From NCBI GenBank assembly GCA_022448365.1, contig JAKVCS010000001.1, positions 186,001-250,000 of the forward strand: 64,000 bases of DNA, written 5' to 3'. This DNA comes from Saccharospirillaceae bacterium. Its GTDB lineage: Bacteria > Pseudomonadota > Gammaproteobacteria > Pseudomonadales > Oceanobacteraceae. This document shows, one piece after another, positions 44,456-54,209 of the stretch. The translations under genes were made by a program, and so were the position numbers. How positions within the stretch are numbered: the stretch's first letter is position 1; each line of letters begins with the position of its first letter. The notes beneath the pieces are model-generated. The model saw nothing but the letters and a program-made list of their open reading frames with translations. It did no database searches and was not told the origin of the DNA.

Positions 44456-44940
44456 TGCTCTTCAAGTACCGCGAGCAACGTGCGCAGATTGTCATCAATT
44501 TGCTGCAGTTGCTCAGGTGACAATTCAGAGATGATATGTCGTTCGTTCTGCAGATGAGCCTCAACCGCCCGGTCTGCCAGCGCAGCGCCTTCTGCGGTGA
44601 GCTGAACCAGCTTACTGCGGGCATCTTCCGGATTTGCCAGCCGTTCAATAAGCCCTCGCTTTTCCAGCTGATTCATCCGGTGCGTCATGGTGCCAGAGGT
44701 CACCATCAAAGTAGAAAACAAGGTGGTTGGTGCCAGGCAATAGGGTGCACCGGAGCGCTTTAACGTCGCCAGCACATCAAACTCCCAATAACTCAGATCA
44801 AACTCAGCAAATACTTTATCCAGCTTTGGCTGTATCAACGCCGCACAGCGTTTCAGGCGACCAATCGGCCCCATGGGGGTGGTATCGAGATCCGGGCGTT
44901 CCGCCTGCCATTGGGCAAGAATGTTGTCGACTTTATCCAT
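44452..44940 (-). CDS. MarR family transcriptional regulator
   Basis: 162 residues with the winged HTH core: SYWEFDVLATLKRSG, TLFSTLMVTSGTMTHRMNQL, and the wing RLANPEDARSKLVQLT with the conserved Asp-Arg-like pair. It is divergent from an EamA transporter plus nitroreductase operon. Two palindromes in the 130-bp gap are likely its operators, giving auto-repression and control of the operon. Ligands are typically phenolic or redox-active compounds; the specific one is unknown. Confidence 0.93.
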   Translation of the reverse strand: MDKVDNILAQWQAERPDLDTTPMGPIGRLKRCAALIQPKLDKVFAEFDLSYWEFDVLATLKRSGAPYCLAPTTLFSTLMVTSGTMTHRMNQLEKRGLIERLANPEDARSKLVQLTAEGAALADRAVEAHLQNERHIISELSPEQLQQIDDNLRTLLAVLEEH

Positions 44941-44995
44941 CGGTAAATCCTGGGCTGATGCTTCATTGTTATTGGCAAGCGACTCTATCGAGGAT

Positions 44996-45015
44996 TTATC
45001 TTGATTTCAAGATAG
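44996..45015. promoter_or_regulatory. MarR-type operator, site 1
   Basis: ATCTTGATTTCAAGAT is an almost perfect palindrome, 56 bp upstream of the MarR gene start. It shares the TTATCTTGA half-site with site 2. Confidence 0.7.
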
Positions 45016-45031
45016 TTTCGTTTAAACTGAA

Positions 45032-45053
45032 TTTATCTTGAAGTTAAGATAAA
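45032..45053. promoter_or_regulatory. MarR-type operator, site 2
   Basis: TTTATCTT and AAGATAAA form a perfect inverted pair around a 6-bp centre, 17 bp before the EamA transporter start. Two sites of the same motif in one divergent gap strongly suggest MarR binding. Confidence 0.75.
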
Positions 45054-45070
45054 TTGAAATCGAGTATGTT

Positions 45071-45961
45071 ATGCGTATTGTTTTACTAATTTTGCTGACG
45101 GCGTTGGCTCCCATCATCTGGGGTTCAACGTACATTGTGACCAGTGAATTCCTGCCTGCAGGGGTTCCGATTGCTTCCGCTGCTATCAGGGTTCTGCCAG
45201 CAGGCCTGCTCTTGTTGCTGATTACCCGGGTATGGCCACAGAAACAGCAATGGCTGAAATTAGCCCTGCTGTCTGTGCTCAACATTGGCCTGTTTCAGGC
45301 GCTGTTGTTCGTCGCCGCTTATCGACTGCCCGGTGGCCTGGCGGCCATTCTTGGTGCAGTACAACCTTTTGTGGTGATGCTGCTGATCTGGTGGGTTAAT
45401 CAGAAAGGACCCAGCCTGGTTGCCGTGATTGCCAGTATCGCCAGTATTCTGGGGATGACAGCGCTGATTCTATCACCGGGTAGTCAGTGGGATTTGATTG
45501 GCACTCTGGCGGCTTTGATCGGCGCGATCAGTGTTGGTGGCGGCGTCTTCCTCACCCGCCATTGGCAGATGAATATGCCGACTCTGGCATTTACCGGCTG
45601 GCAGCTGGTGTTAGGCGGTTTGATGCTCGTACCGGCGGCCCTGTTGTTTGATGCACCGATGCCGGTATTGAGCCAGCCACAAATACTCGCGTATGTGTAT
45701 TTGTCTCTGGCTGGTTCTCTGACGGGCTATTTTCTCTGGTTCAACGGTATTCACAAACTATCTCCAGTGGCGGTGTCATCACTGGGATTATTAAGTCCGC
45801 TATCGGCTGCGGTATTAGGCTGGGTATTCCTCGGTGAAGCCTTGCAGGGAACTGCCCTGCTCGGGTTTATCACCGTGTTGCTCAGCGTATTAATTGTGCA
45901 ATGGGCCATGCTGCCTGAGCGTCCGAAATTTCCCACGCTTTTCAAAACGATTAAGGAATAA
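45071..45961 (+). CDS. EamA family (drug/metabolite transporter) permease
   Basis: 296 residues with ten predicted membrane helices in two repeats of five. The first repeat starts APIIWGSTYIVTSEFLPAG, the family signature; the second ends with LSPLSAAVLGWVFLGE. Probable export of a small metabolite or toxicant from the cytoplasm. It sits 6 bp before the nitroreductase gene and is controlled by the MarR palindromes. YdcZ-like or RhtA-like amino acid efflux is possible. Confidence 0.9.
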   Translation: MRIVLLILLTALAPIIWGSTYIVTSEFLPAGVPIASAAIRVLPAGLLLLLITRVWPQKQQWLKLALLSVLNIGLFQALLFVAAYRLPGGLAAILGAVQPFVVMLLIWWVNQKGPSLVAVIASIASILGMTALILSPGSQWDLIGTLAALIGAISVGGGVFLTRHWQMNMPTLAFTGWQLVLGGLMLVPAALLFDAPMPVLSQPQILAYVYLSLAGSLTGYFLWFNGIHKLSPVAVSSLGLLSPLSAAVLGWVFLGEALQGTALLGFITVLLSVLIVQWAMLPERPKFPTLFKTIKE

Positions 45962-45967
45962 ATCACC

Positions 45968-46597
45968 ATGACAAATATTACGAATACTCACGTCAGCAAA
46001 CTGTTACAGCAACGTGTATCGACCGGGCGTTATGATCCGGATTTTGAAATTGATAATGAAACAATTACAGAATTAATCCGCCAGACCACTCTAGCCCCCA
46101 GCGCTTATAATCTGCAAAACTGGCGATTTATTGCGGTGAAATCCGAAGAGCAAAAACAAGCACTTCACCAAGCGAGCTACCAGCAACCACAGATATTGGA
46201 TGCAGCCGTTACCTTTATTGTGGTTGGCCAGTTAAATGCGCATAAACAGTTAGCTGTCGCCCTGCAACCATCGGTTGAAGCGGGTTTAGTGCCACAAACT
46301 GCAGCAGATAGCTGGGTTACTGCGGCAACACAAAGCCATGAAGGTAACCCTCAATTACAAATGGACGAAGCCTTCCGCAGTGCCTCGTTAGCCGCGATGA
46401 CCTTAATGCTGGCCGCTGAAGATATGGGTTTTGCTACCGGGCCAATGAGTGGTTTCGTGCGCGAACAAGTACAACAGGCATTTAATCTGAGCGAGGATGA
46501 TATTCCAGTGATGCTGATCACCGTTGGTAAAGCGGCAGATAAAAGCTGGAGCCAGAAAAAACGCTGGCCAGTAGATAAAGTGCTGGAGATTGCGTAA
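45968..46597 (+). CDS. Nitroreductase family protein
   Basis: 209 residues. N-terminal SKLLQQRVSTGRYDPD resembles the RRS(V/I)R start of nitroreductases; LAPSAYNLQNWRFIAV is the FMN-binding PS-NxQPW-type motif; AAEDMGFATGPMSGF is the C-terminal FMN region. It reduces nitro or quinone compounds with NAD(P)H. Co-transcribed with the EamA exporter, which suggests a detoxification unit under MarR. A 12-bp perfect hairpin follows. Confidence 0.9.
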   Translation: MTNITNTHVSKLLQQRVSTGRYDPDFEIDNETITELIRQTTLAPSAYNLQNWRFIAVKSEEQKQALHQASYQQPQILDAAVTFIVVGQLNAHKQLAVALQPSVEAGLVPQTAADSWVTAATQSHEGNPQLQMDEAFRSASLAAMTLMLAAEDMGFATGPMSGFVREQVQQAFNLSEDDIPVMLITVGKAADKSWSQKKRWPVDKVLEIA

Positions 46598-46601
46598 TAC
46601 A

Positions 46602-46630
46602 ACAATGAGGAGCGTTATGCTCCTCATTGT
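46602..46630. terminator. Perfect 12-bp hairpin after the nitroreductase gene
   Basis: ACAATGAGGAGC pairs with GCTCCTCATTGT around a 5-base loop. There is no T-run, but its position 5 bp past the stop and before a convergent gene fits a transcription end. Confidence 0.6.
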
Positions 46631-46678
46631 CTGTCCAGTTCGTCTGCATCCAGAAATACATGACGATCAATGCTGGAA

Positions 46679-48310
46679 TTAAGGGCACTTCCCCTGCTCA
46701 TAATCGACAAAAGCTGACGATTTTGATTGCTGCCACATAGGGTTTTGATAACTCTGGTAATACTGATGCGCGGCCAGAGTATCTTCAACGATGTAGCCAA
46801 AATCCTGCAAGGTTGCCGGATACAGATTTTTAGAACCGATGTAAAAGGCGGCTCCGTCAACTGCGATGGTTTTGGCATGGTTCGCAATCGTATTGCCATT
46901 TGGCCAGGCACCAATGCCATCTGCATGCCGTAGCGGTGCCAGCTGAAACGATTGACACATCGTGTGCCGGGCCTGAGAGTCAGACAATGAAGCCCGTTGT
47001 TTCAGCTTTCTCAGCAAAATATCGGTAATCTCCGACATTTCTTTCATATTTGAATACGGTGCTACCAGACTTTGTTTGGCTCCCGGTGTGCTCACAACCA
47101 CCTGAACTTTAACGCCTTCATTCAATTTATCCGCCAAAACGTCAAACAAACGCGCATCGTAATAAGAGTTTGCAAATGGCGGTGCACAAGGTGCGATCAG
47201 ATCCTGCTGAGAAATAAACACCGATTCGTTGGCACTCTGAATTAGCGCACGCAACCCTTCTTCTTCAGGATTGGCAATGGTGTATTCCCTATTATCGTTA
47301 ACATAATCTTCAAATAACCCTAAACAATCGGCTTTATGGTCATCGGCATCTGGCAGGCCTCCAAGATTCCCTCCCGGGGTTTGCATACCAAAACCTAACC
47401 CCCCTAATGACATGACGGTTGTTTCACCCGCAACATCTACTGCTGGCGCCGCGAAATTCGCAGGACAGTTATCACCGCTGGCAAGGGTTGACACAAGATC
47501 GACGTAGAACGTTTTATTGATCGCACCGTCGCGCCAGCGACAGCTGAAAGCCCACAACAAGTCAGCAAACTGGTGGGCCGATACGGCAGCCTCACCTTCC
47601 AGGCGCATGGTTAAATCGCTGATCGGATTATCAACCTGACCGTAGGCTGCTTCCCACATATTGTGGCCACCAACAATACTGCTACGGCCATCAACCGCGA
47701 TAATTTTGGAATGGTTCCAGGAATACAACCAGCTGGTTTCAACACCTGCTACTGATATTTTAATATCGTCTGCGTTTGCACCTAAATCGGTTTTTAATCG
47801 TTTCATATACGCATCGGCAGTTTCACTGAAAGGGCTATCAAAATTTCCCATCACCGGAGGGGTACCGCCTAAAATACGCACCTGCAGTTGCGGTGCTACC
47901 GCATAGGCAGCCTGAATACCGTCAACAATCGCTTGCTGAAAAACACCATCTGGATAGGTTACCAGGGTAGTAATATCGATCCAGTGACGAGCCGATGCCA
48001 GATCCTGACGGATGCTATCGGCATAATGTTGCAATGCTCCGGTATCCGAACAAGTACCATCACCCCAACAGTTCGGGGTTTGTAACAACCAGCTGTCAGG
48101 CTGAGCACCATAACCGCTGATGCGATTATTTGTCGTGGTTTGCCACAGTATGCCCGCAGACCCTGGGAATGTTTGCTCAAGATGAGACTGAATATAACCG
48201 ATATGATTGGTATCGGAGTAAGAAGATACTGAAGCCAGTATTAAAAAAGAGCTAACAAGGATTTTTATTTTTATTTGAAGTAGTACGACGAGATATGTGT
48301 AGTTTTTCAA
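46679..48310 (-). CDS. Secreted phospholipase D-like protein
   Basis: 543 residues with an N-terminal signal (about 12-32, ending ASVSSYSD). Two HxKxxxxD catalytic motifs of the phospholipase D superfamily are visible: HSKIIAVDG near residue 205 and HAKTIAVDG near residue 490, each followed by a glycine/asparagine tail. Several paired cysteines fit an extracytoplasmic protein. It likely cleaves phosphodiester bonds of phospholipids outside the cytoplasm. No linked secretion genes. Substrate not determined. Confidence 0.87.
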   Translation of the reverse strand: MKNYTYLVVLLQIKIKILVSSFLILASVSSYSDTNHIGYIQSHLEQTFPGSAGILWQTTTNNRISGYGAQPDSWLLQTPNCWGDGTCSDTGALQHYADSIRQDLASARHWIDITTLVTYPDGVFQQAIVDGIQAAYAVAPQLQVRILGGTPPVMGNFDSPFSETADAYMKRLKTDLGANADDIKISVAGVETSWLYSWNHSKIIAVDGRSSIVGGHNMWEAAYGQVDNPISDLTMRLEGEAAVSAHQFADLLWAFSCRWRDGAINKTFYVDLVSTLASGDNCPANFAAPAVDVAGETTVMSLGGLGFGMQTPGGNLGGLPDADDHKADCLGLFEDYVNDNREYTIANPEEEGLRALIQSANESVFISQQDLIAPCAPPFANSYYDARLFDVLADKLNEGVKVQVVVSTPGAKQSLVAPYSNMKEMSEITDILLRKLKQRASLSDSQARHTMCQSFQLAPLRHADGIGAWPNGNTIANHAKTIAVDGAAFYIGSKNLYPATLQDFGYIVEDTLAAHQYYQSYQNPMWQQSKSSAFVDYEQGKCP

Positions 48311-48466
48311 ACTAATATCCTTAGCTATAAAATGGGAGGCGGATTCTAATGACCGGCATTCACCAACTCAAGCTATTTATAACAAGGTAGTCAATAAGAC
48401 AGGTATTATCCAATTCGAGCGTGCTGAAGCGATGAAAAATGGCTCATGCAGATGCTGTTTTAACAA

Positions 48467-48808
48467 TCAGCGACTGGAATTTACAGAAAAATAATCCTTC
48501 ATCCAGTCATATAAGGTATCGCTGCTGACATCTGATGATTTCAGCGCCTGATAATCATCACCCGGGTCCTGATCACTGAAAGTGAACTGACATTGCACCA
48601 GCCCAGGATGCTCATCGTGCAACACCACCAGGATACGTTTTTTGCTCACCAGACAGTCAATGGTCATCACGTCAGCTGGAATACCCATCTTACGCATGCC
48701 CTGCATTACCCCAATTACCGGATTAATATCGGTGAAATCCTGTTGAATACGGCCATGGGCTTCACTGGCTATTTCAGACAGGTCTAACAGAGCTTGATTG
48801 GCATTCAT
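48467..48808 (-). CDS. Conserved hypothetical small protein
   Basis: 113 residues, acidic, cytoplasmic. It contains a PADVMTIDCLVSKKRILVVL stretch and ends with a YDWMKDYF helix. No known family recognised. A single gene between the phospholipase-like gene and lldD, divergent from the latter. Length and codon use are consistent with a real gene. Confidence 0.6.
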   Translation of the reverse strand: MNANQALLDLSEIASEAHGRIQQDFTDINPVIGVMQGMRKMGIPADVMTIDCLVSKKRILVVLHDEHPGLVQCQFTFSDQDPGDDYQALKSSDVSSDTLYDWMKDYFSVNSSR

Positions 48809-48983
48809 AACGGCTGATTCTTGTCGTCGCGTAATTTAAAAGCAAGTGCAAACGTTACCATAAAATGCAAAATTCCAGTAACTGAATGACTCGCTTACAA
48901 GATGCGTAAAGATCGTATTTCTGTTTAACTAATGACCGGCTTAAATTCCAATAAGAAATACGCTGAACAACAGAGGACAAGTT

Positions 48984-50147
48984 ATGATAGGTTCCAGCCT
49001 CAATGTCGCCCCCGCTTGTGTTGATGACTACCGCGAGTTAGCGCGTAAACGCCTGCCGCGCCAGTTCTTCGATTATATTGATGGTCACTCCTATCAGGAA
49101 AAAACCGGCCAGGCGAACGTTGAGGCATTTGAAAACTTACAATTGCGCCAGCGCATTTTACAGGATGTATCCCGGGTTGATACCTCAACCGAATTCCTCG
49201 GCCGCCAGATGGACATGCCGGTGATTCTGGCGCCGGTTGGTTTAACTGGTTGTTTCGCCAAGCGTGGTGAAGTTCAGGGGTTAAAAGCAGCGAACAAAGC
49301 CAATGTCCCTTTTACTCTTTCCACTGTTGGTATCTGCTCGATCGAAGAGTTACAACAAGCGGCAACTCAGCCATTCTGGTTTCAGCTATACGTGATTAAA
49401 GACCATAAATTCTGCATTCGTTTATTGGAACGTGCCAAAGCAGCAGGTTGCGACACTCTGGTGTTTACTGTCGATTTACCGGTACTCGGTGAACGTTATC
49501 GTGATACTCGTAATGGCTTGTCCGGTAATGGCTCCTTATTGGGTAATTTAAAACGTGGCTGGGACATCATCTCTCACCCGCACTGGCTGCTTGACGTTCC
49601 GATTGGCGGCAAACCGCTGACCTTTGGTAATTTGCAGGAAGCCTTGCCCGATGCCCAGGGTTTATCCGATTTTAAAGGCTGGGTTGATGAGCAGTTTGAT
49701 CCGAGCATATGCTGGGAAGACCTCAACTGGATTCGTGATCATTGGGACGGCAATATCGTATTAAAAGGCATACTCGATGCCGAGGATGCTAAGCAGGCGG
49801 TTGCTATTGGTGCCGATGCCATTGTGGTATCCAACCACGGTGGCCGTCAGCTCGACGGCGTGCCAGCCACTCTGGCAGTGTTGCCGGAAATAAAACAAGC
49901 GGTCGACGGTAAAACCAAAATCATCGTTGATAGCGGTATTCGCAGTGGCTTAGATGTGGTGAAAGCGTTGGCCTGTGGCGCCGATGCCTGCATGATTGGC
50001 CGCGCCTGGTCTTATGCTTTAGCAGCACGTGGCGAGCAAGGCGTCAGCCATATTCTCGATATTATGAAAAAAGAGATGCATGTGGCGATGTCGCTGACGG
50101 GTGTAAATCGCGTTGAAGAAATTGATCAGAGTATTTTGGTAAGATGA
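48984..50147 (+). CDS. lldD: FMN-dependent L-lactate dehydrogenase
   Basis: 387 residues, colinear with LldD of Escherichia coli. It oxidises L-lactate to pyruvate and passes electrons to the quinone pool at the inner membrane. Key segments: DYRELARKRLPRQFFDYIDG at the N-terminus, FQLYVIKD, the Lys in VLKGILD, the catalytic His/Arg motif SNHGGRQLDG, and IGRAWSYALA. It is alone, without lldP or lldR next to it. A GC hairpin follows. Related 2-hydroxyacid oxidases are possible but the match to LldD is close. Confidence 0.92.
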   Translation: MIGSSLNVAPACVDDYRELARKRLPRQFFDYIDGHSYQEKTGQANVEAFENLQLRQRILQDVSRVDTSTEFLGRQMDMPVILAPVGLTGCFAKRGEVQGLKAANKANVPFTLSTVGICSIEELQQAATQPFWFQLYVIKDHKFCIRLLERAKAAGCDTLVFTVDLPVLGERYRDTRNGLSGNGSLLGNLKRGWDIISHPHWLLDVPIGGKPLTFGNLQEALPDAQGLSDFKGWVDEQFDPSICWEDLNWIRDHWDGNIVLKGILDAEDAKQAVAIGADAIVVSNHGGRQLDGVPATLAVLPEIKQAVDGKTKIIVDSGIRSGLDVVKALACGADACMIGRAWSYALAARGEQGVSHILDIMKKEMHVAMSLTGVNRVEEIDQSILVR

Positions 50148-50160
50148 GTCCATAAACTGC

Positions 50161-50190
50161 AAAAGGGGGCATCTGATTTCGGCCCCCTCA
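50161..50190 (+). terminator. Hairpin after lldD
   Basis: AGGGGGC/GCCCCCT stem with an 11-base loop, 16 bp past the lldD stop and before the convergent lipoprotein gene. T-run is weak. Confidence 0.55.
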
Positions 50191-50201
50191 TTACCGTCCT
50201 A

Positions 50202-50606
50202 CTATTTATTACAATGTTTCTCCGAAGGCTGAAAAGAAAAGCGCTGCTCAACAATGACTGGCTGCGCAGGCTTAATAACAGCAACATAGTGCTTAAAGCC
50301 ACCAAGATTCATCATAGATTCCCACAACGAAATATCCTCTTTCGTCATGCCATTCTTAAGCTCAGTAACTTTTACATCCTTTGTACCACCATTATCTGTA
50401 ATGGTGTATGTAACCAAACCCGAAGGCTTGGTTCCGTCATCGCCAGGTAAAAACAAACCACAGCCAAGCTCCTTACTTCTGACAACCGCGCTGTATTTAT
50501 TACTTGGCGTCCAGTAGTCTCCTACCTGGTTGGACTTTACATTAATTGGTTTAAGGCCACATGCGGATATCAATGCACAGCCGGAAATAATCAGAGTTTT
50601 CTTCAT
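50202..50606 (-). CDS. Small lipoprotein, unknown
   Basis: 134 residues. Signal with lipobox ISAC at residues 13-16 (MKKTLIISGCALISACGLKP). The mature domain has one further Cys pair (GCGLF and HCNK) and no recognised family. More A+T-rich than the flanking lldD and aspS genes, and adjacent to a decayed hydrolase gene, it belongs to an accessory patch. Confidence 0.6.
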   Translation of the reverse strand: MKKTLIISGCALISACGLKPINVKSNQVGDYWTPSNKYSAVVRSKELGCGLFLPGDDGTKPSGLVTYTITDNGGTKDVKVTELKNGMTKEDISLWESMMNLGGFKHYVAVIKPAQPVIVEQRFSFQPSEKHCNK

Positions 50607-50638
50607 TTGATGTCCTTATTTCAGTTAGAACGATACAG

Positions 50639-51037
50639 TCAATATTGAGTAGTCTGTTTGACGAGCCACTTTCCAATCTTTGGATAAATATCTTCCCGAG
50701 CTGTACGACCTTTTACCACCAGACCATAAGCAAAGTTTCTGGTGACCGGTTTTCTCCAGCACGGTATTTATGGTGCGTCGTTAAAGGCAGGAAATTCAAA
50801 GTCTTGTTTATTGGAAAACGGTGTACTGTGGCCATGACCACCCCACTCGAATAACCAGCAATCGAAGCCCAAATCAGAGAGATAAATGGCCAGATCACGA
50901 ACGGCATCGGAATTAGATAAAGTGCCATGGGCAATAATCACCGGCAGGCCGGTGATATTGGTTTTGGCGTTTAGCAGGCGGTGAAGAACAATTTCACCGC
51001 TGCTTCTGATCTTTACAGGAAATTGGAGTTCTTTCAT
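50639..51037 (-). pseudogene. Decayed alpha/beta-hydrolase gene
   Basis: The first 89 codons give a normal hydrolase N-terminus with the oxyanion loop VIIAHGTLSN and FDCWLFEWGGHGHS. A stop codon follows at 50768. In the same frame after the stop, a second segment ending near 50639 reads YGLVVKGRTAREDIYPKIG, typical of the last helix of this fold. A neighbouring frame between them reads LEKTGHQKL, like the strand before the nucleophile elbow. About 170 central residues, including the catalytic Ser, are missing. An internal deletion and a frame change inactivated the gene. Confidence 0.65.
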
Positions 51038-51048
51038 TTCTATTTTGC

Positions 51049-51945
51049 TTAGCTAGCCCCCGACTCCAGTTCATCGGAGATTAAATCGAGCTCAGCACAA
51101 TATTCGTCAATTCTAGGTAAGGCCCCAGTTTCAATCGTTTTGATTAACGGTGAATAGTCCCCTTTATTCCTAGACGCCATCCCATGAATTACAGACAGCA
51201 TCTCAACGTAATCATTTCGAACTACAGCAGCCCAACCAGCTTGAATCTCATGAACTGTCTCAAATCCTTCCGGAACTTTTATCTTTCTTCCAGCTATTTC
51301 GAACTCATATGCCCTTTGGTAGGCATCTTTGATTAAGTCGACAACCCTAATCAAATTATGAAAATCAACTTCGTTTGTTTCATCCGCATGCAATGCTTCA
51401 AGAAGATCAACAACCAGAAGCTGATGAGAAGTCTGAACAATCCGAATAAGGTTTTCTGGCCTAGTCTTCAACCAAGAAATGTAGTCATCGATATCCATTA
51501 CTTTCTCAACTTCGATAATGACTCTGTTCCTAAGTACGTCATCCAACTTGGTATTAATGCTCTCGACGCGAGAGTTTAATAATTCATAAGCTAATGAATA
51601 TTCCCAAAATGGCTTTTGAGAGAATGCAATTTTCTTCACCTTTAGGCTCTCATTTTCAAGTGCCTCAGGATAAGAGCTACGATAAAGGCTGATACAATGA
51701 ATTAAAGAAAAAACGGCACTTACACCAAGAACAAGGAGTAAATATACTAATTTCGACAAGCCCCATGATTCAAAGTAGAAGTTCAAAGCCTCTATACAGA
51801 CCCAAAACGAACTGAAAATTACGAAAGCCTCACCTAGCAACCTCTTCCATTGTTTAACAAAAAACTCTTTAACATGTTCGTGCCAAGGGGCATACGTCAG
51901 CTTTCGTTCGCCCGACATCCTTGGTTTTTTTGATTCATCTTCCAT
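51049..51945 (-). CDS. Hypothetical membrane protein
   Basis: 298 residues from ATG 51945, with GGAG 9 bp upstream (a TTG at 51975 would add 10). Two adjacent hydrophobic segments (about 42-60 and 66-88) suggest a membrane hairpin near the N-terminus, followed by a long helical, charged cytoplasmic part of about 200 residues, possibly coiled-coil. No family recognised. A+T-rich, located in the accessory patch between lldD and aspS. Confidence 0.6.
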   Translation of the reverse strand: MEDESKKPRMSGERKLTYAPWHEHVKEFFVKQWKRLLGEAFVIFSSFWVCIEALNFYFESWGLSKLVYLLLVLGVSAVFSLIHCISLYRSSYPEALENESLKVKKIAFSQKPFWEYSLAYELLNSRVESINTKLDDVLRNRVIIEVEKVMDIDDYISWLKTRPENLIRIVQTSHQLLVVDLLEALHADETNEVDFHNLIRVVDLIKDAYQRAYEFEIAGRKIKVPEGFETVHEIQAGWAAVVRNDYVEMLSVIHGMASRNKGDYSPLIKTIETGALPRIDEYCAELDLISDELESGAS

Positions 51946-52030
51946 AACACCGCGCTCCAAATTCAACACAACCAAAAAACTAACAAAGGTTATTTACCAT
52001 ACTATCACTTCAAATATAAATTACTGACCA

Positions 52031-52061
52031 AAAAAAACGGGAGCCAAAGCTCCCGTTTTTA
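52031..52061. terminator. Bidirectional terminator of aspS
   Basis: AAAAACGGGAGC pairs with GCTCCCGTTTTT around a CAAA loop, flanked by A-run and T-run, 24 bp beyond the aspS stop. Confidence 0.88.
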
Positions 52062-52083
52062 TTACGCTCAAACCAACTAAATC

Positions 52084-53859
52084 TTAAGATTCTGCTTTCG
52101 GCTTCTCACGCAGTTTGATATGCAGTTCACGCAGCTGAGCGTTGCCAACCTCTCCCGGTGCGTCGGTCATAACACACGCAGCAGACTGAGTTTTCGGGAA
52201 GGCAATCACTTCACGGATCGACTGAGCACCGGTCAGCAGCATTACTAAGCGGTCTAAACCAAATGCCAGACCACCGTGTACCGGAGCACCGTACTTCAGC
52301 GCGTCCAGCAGGAAGCCAAACTTCTCTTGCTGTTCTTCTTCGCTGATACCCAGTACGTCGAATACCGTTTCCTGCATGGACTGTTCGTGGATACGGATAG
52401 AACCACCGCCCAGCTCACAACCATTAAGAACCATATCGTAAGCACGAGACAGCGCTGTGGTTGGCGCCGCTTTCAGTTCTTCCGGAGAGCATGAAGGTGC
52501 GGTGAATGGGTGGTGAATCGCAGTGATGCCACCGTCTTTGGTTTCTTCGAACATCGGGAAGTCGACAACCCACAGAGGTGCCCACTCACAAGTGTACAGG
52601 TTCAGGTCTTCACCCAGCTTACAACGCAGTGCACCCAGCGCTTCGTTTACGATCACTTCTTTATCCGCACCGAAGAAGATAATGTCGCCGTTTTGTGCGC
52701 CCAGCTTGTTCATAATGTTCATGGTGTTTTCTTCACCGATGAACTTGATGATTGGAGATTGCAGGCCGTTAACGCCGTTTTCAATCTCGTTCACCTTAAT
52801 CCAAGCTAAGCCTTTCGCGCCGTAGATGCCAACGAACTTGGTGTATTCGTCGATCTGCTTACGGGAGATTTCAGCACCACCCGGTACACGCAGCGCCGCT
52901 ACACGACCTTTAGGGTCTTTCGCCGGGCCAGCGAATACTTTGAATTCGATGTCTTGCAGGAATTCAGCCACGTCGACCAGCTGCAAAGGAATACGCAGGT
53001 CTGGCTTATCCGAACCGTACTTTTCCATCGCTTCGGAGTATGGCATACGTGGGAATTCACCCAACTGTACGTTTAATTCTTTTTCGAAGATTTCGGTGAT
53101 CATGCCCTGCGTCAGCGACATGATTTCTTCTTCATCGATGAAAGACGCTTCGATATCGATCTGAGTGAATTCTGGCTGACGGTCAGCACGCAGGTCTTCG
53201 TCACGGAAACACTTAGCAATCTGGTAGTAACGGTCAAAACCGGAAACCATCAGCAGCTGCTTAAACAGCTGTGGCGACTGAGGCAGTGCAAAGAAATTGT
53301 GCTCGTGCGTACGACTTGGCACCAGGTAGTCCCGTGCGCCTTCGGGCGTAGCACGGGTCAGGATTGGCGTTTCGATATCCAGGAAGCCATTGTCTTCCAG
53401 GTAACGACGTACGTGGGAAGAAACCTTCGAACGGAAACGCAGCTTCTCCTGCATTTCAGGACGACGCATATCCATGTAGCGGTACTTCAGACGGATGTCT
53501 TCGCCCACGTCGGTGTAGCCGTCTAACGGGAACGGAGGCGTTGCAGCCTTGTTCACCACATTGATTTCTTTACCCAGTACTTCGATTTTACCGGTGCGCA
53601 TGTTTTCGTTGATCGTGCCTTCCGGACGACCACGAACACGACCCGTGATCTGAACCACAAACTCAGAACGCACGCTGTCGGCGGTATTAAAGGCTTCAAC
53701 CGTATCCGGATCGAATACCACCTGAACCAGACCTTCGCGATCACGAACGTCTAAGAAAATTACGCCACCGTGGTCACGGCGACGGTGAACCCAACCACAA
53801 AAGGTTACGGTTTCGTCAATCAAGGTTTCGTTGATATCACCACAATAGTGCGTGCGCAT
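52084..53859 (-). CDS. aspS: Aspartate-tRNA ligase
   Basis: 591 residues from ATG 53859 ([10 protein letters not shown]), matching the bacterial AspRS length; the frame extends further upstream but without similarity. It charges tRNA-Asp with aspartate in the cytoplasm. The N-terminal OB-fold anticodon domain has [15 protein letters not shown]. The class II core has motif 2 around [16 protein letters not shown] and motif 3 in [12 protein letters not shown]. The bacterial GAD insertion lies in between. This is a housekeeping gene and an anchor for chromosomal context. Its terminator is immediately downstream. Confidence 0.97.
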   Translation of the reverse strand: MRTHYCGDINETLIDETVTFCGWVHRRRDHGGVIFLDVRDREGLVQVVFDPDTVEAFNTADSVRSEFVVQITGRVRGRPEGTINENMRTGKIEVLGKEINVVNKAATPPFPLDGYTDVGEDIRLKYRYMDMRRPEMQEKLRFRSKVSSHVRRYLEDNGFLDIETPILTRATPEGARDYLVPSRTHEHNFFALPQSPQLFKQLLMVSGFDRYYQIAKCFRDEDLRADRQPEFTQIDIEASFIDEEEIMSLTQGMITEIFEKELNVQLGEFPRMPYSEAMEKYGSDKPDLRIPLQLVDVAEFLQDIEFKVFAGPAKDPKGRVAALRVPGGAEISRKQIDEYTKFVGIYGAKGLAWIKVNEIENGVNGLQSPIIKFIGEENTMNIMNKLGAQNGDIIFFGADKEVIVNEALGALRCKLGEDLNLYTCEWAPLWVVDFPMFEETKDGGITAIHHPFTAPSCSPEELKAAPTTALSRAYDMVLNGCELGGGSIRIHEQSMQETVFDVLGISEEEQQEKFGFLLDALKYGAPVHGGLAFGLDRLVMLLTGAQSIREVIAFPKTQSAACVMTDAPGEVGNAQLRELHIKLREKPKAES

Positions 53860-54209
53860 CGTTTGGTCCCGCATCAATACGTAATAGAAAATAAAAGTCG
53901 GGCAGTATACAGAATTTTTTCCGGGCGGCCGATACCCAAACATGAATTAATGATGAAACCTGAAAAGCAATGGCCTGAGATAGGGAAACAGCGGCTAAAA
54001 GTGGGCAAGCCACAGTGAGAATGCCTCATCTGCCCTGCCATCACGACGTAAATCCACCTTGAGAAGGCCTTTCACTCAGGTAATCTCAAACGCAGTCTGA
54101 CGATTCGACATCACGTCAATGGCACATGTATCAGCAAAGCCTCATACAAACACAACAACAATATCGACGATGGGATGCTTATTAATCCCAGCTTAGGAGC
54201 CTATTCAGT
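53860..54209. other. Intergenic region upstream of aspS and SDR
   Basis: About 350 bp between divergent aspS and SDR genes. No supported gene, tRNA or clear operator. Likely contains both promoters. Confidence 0.5.
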
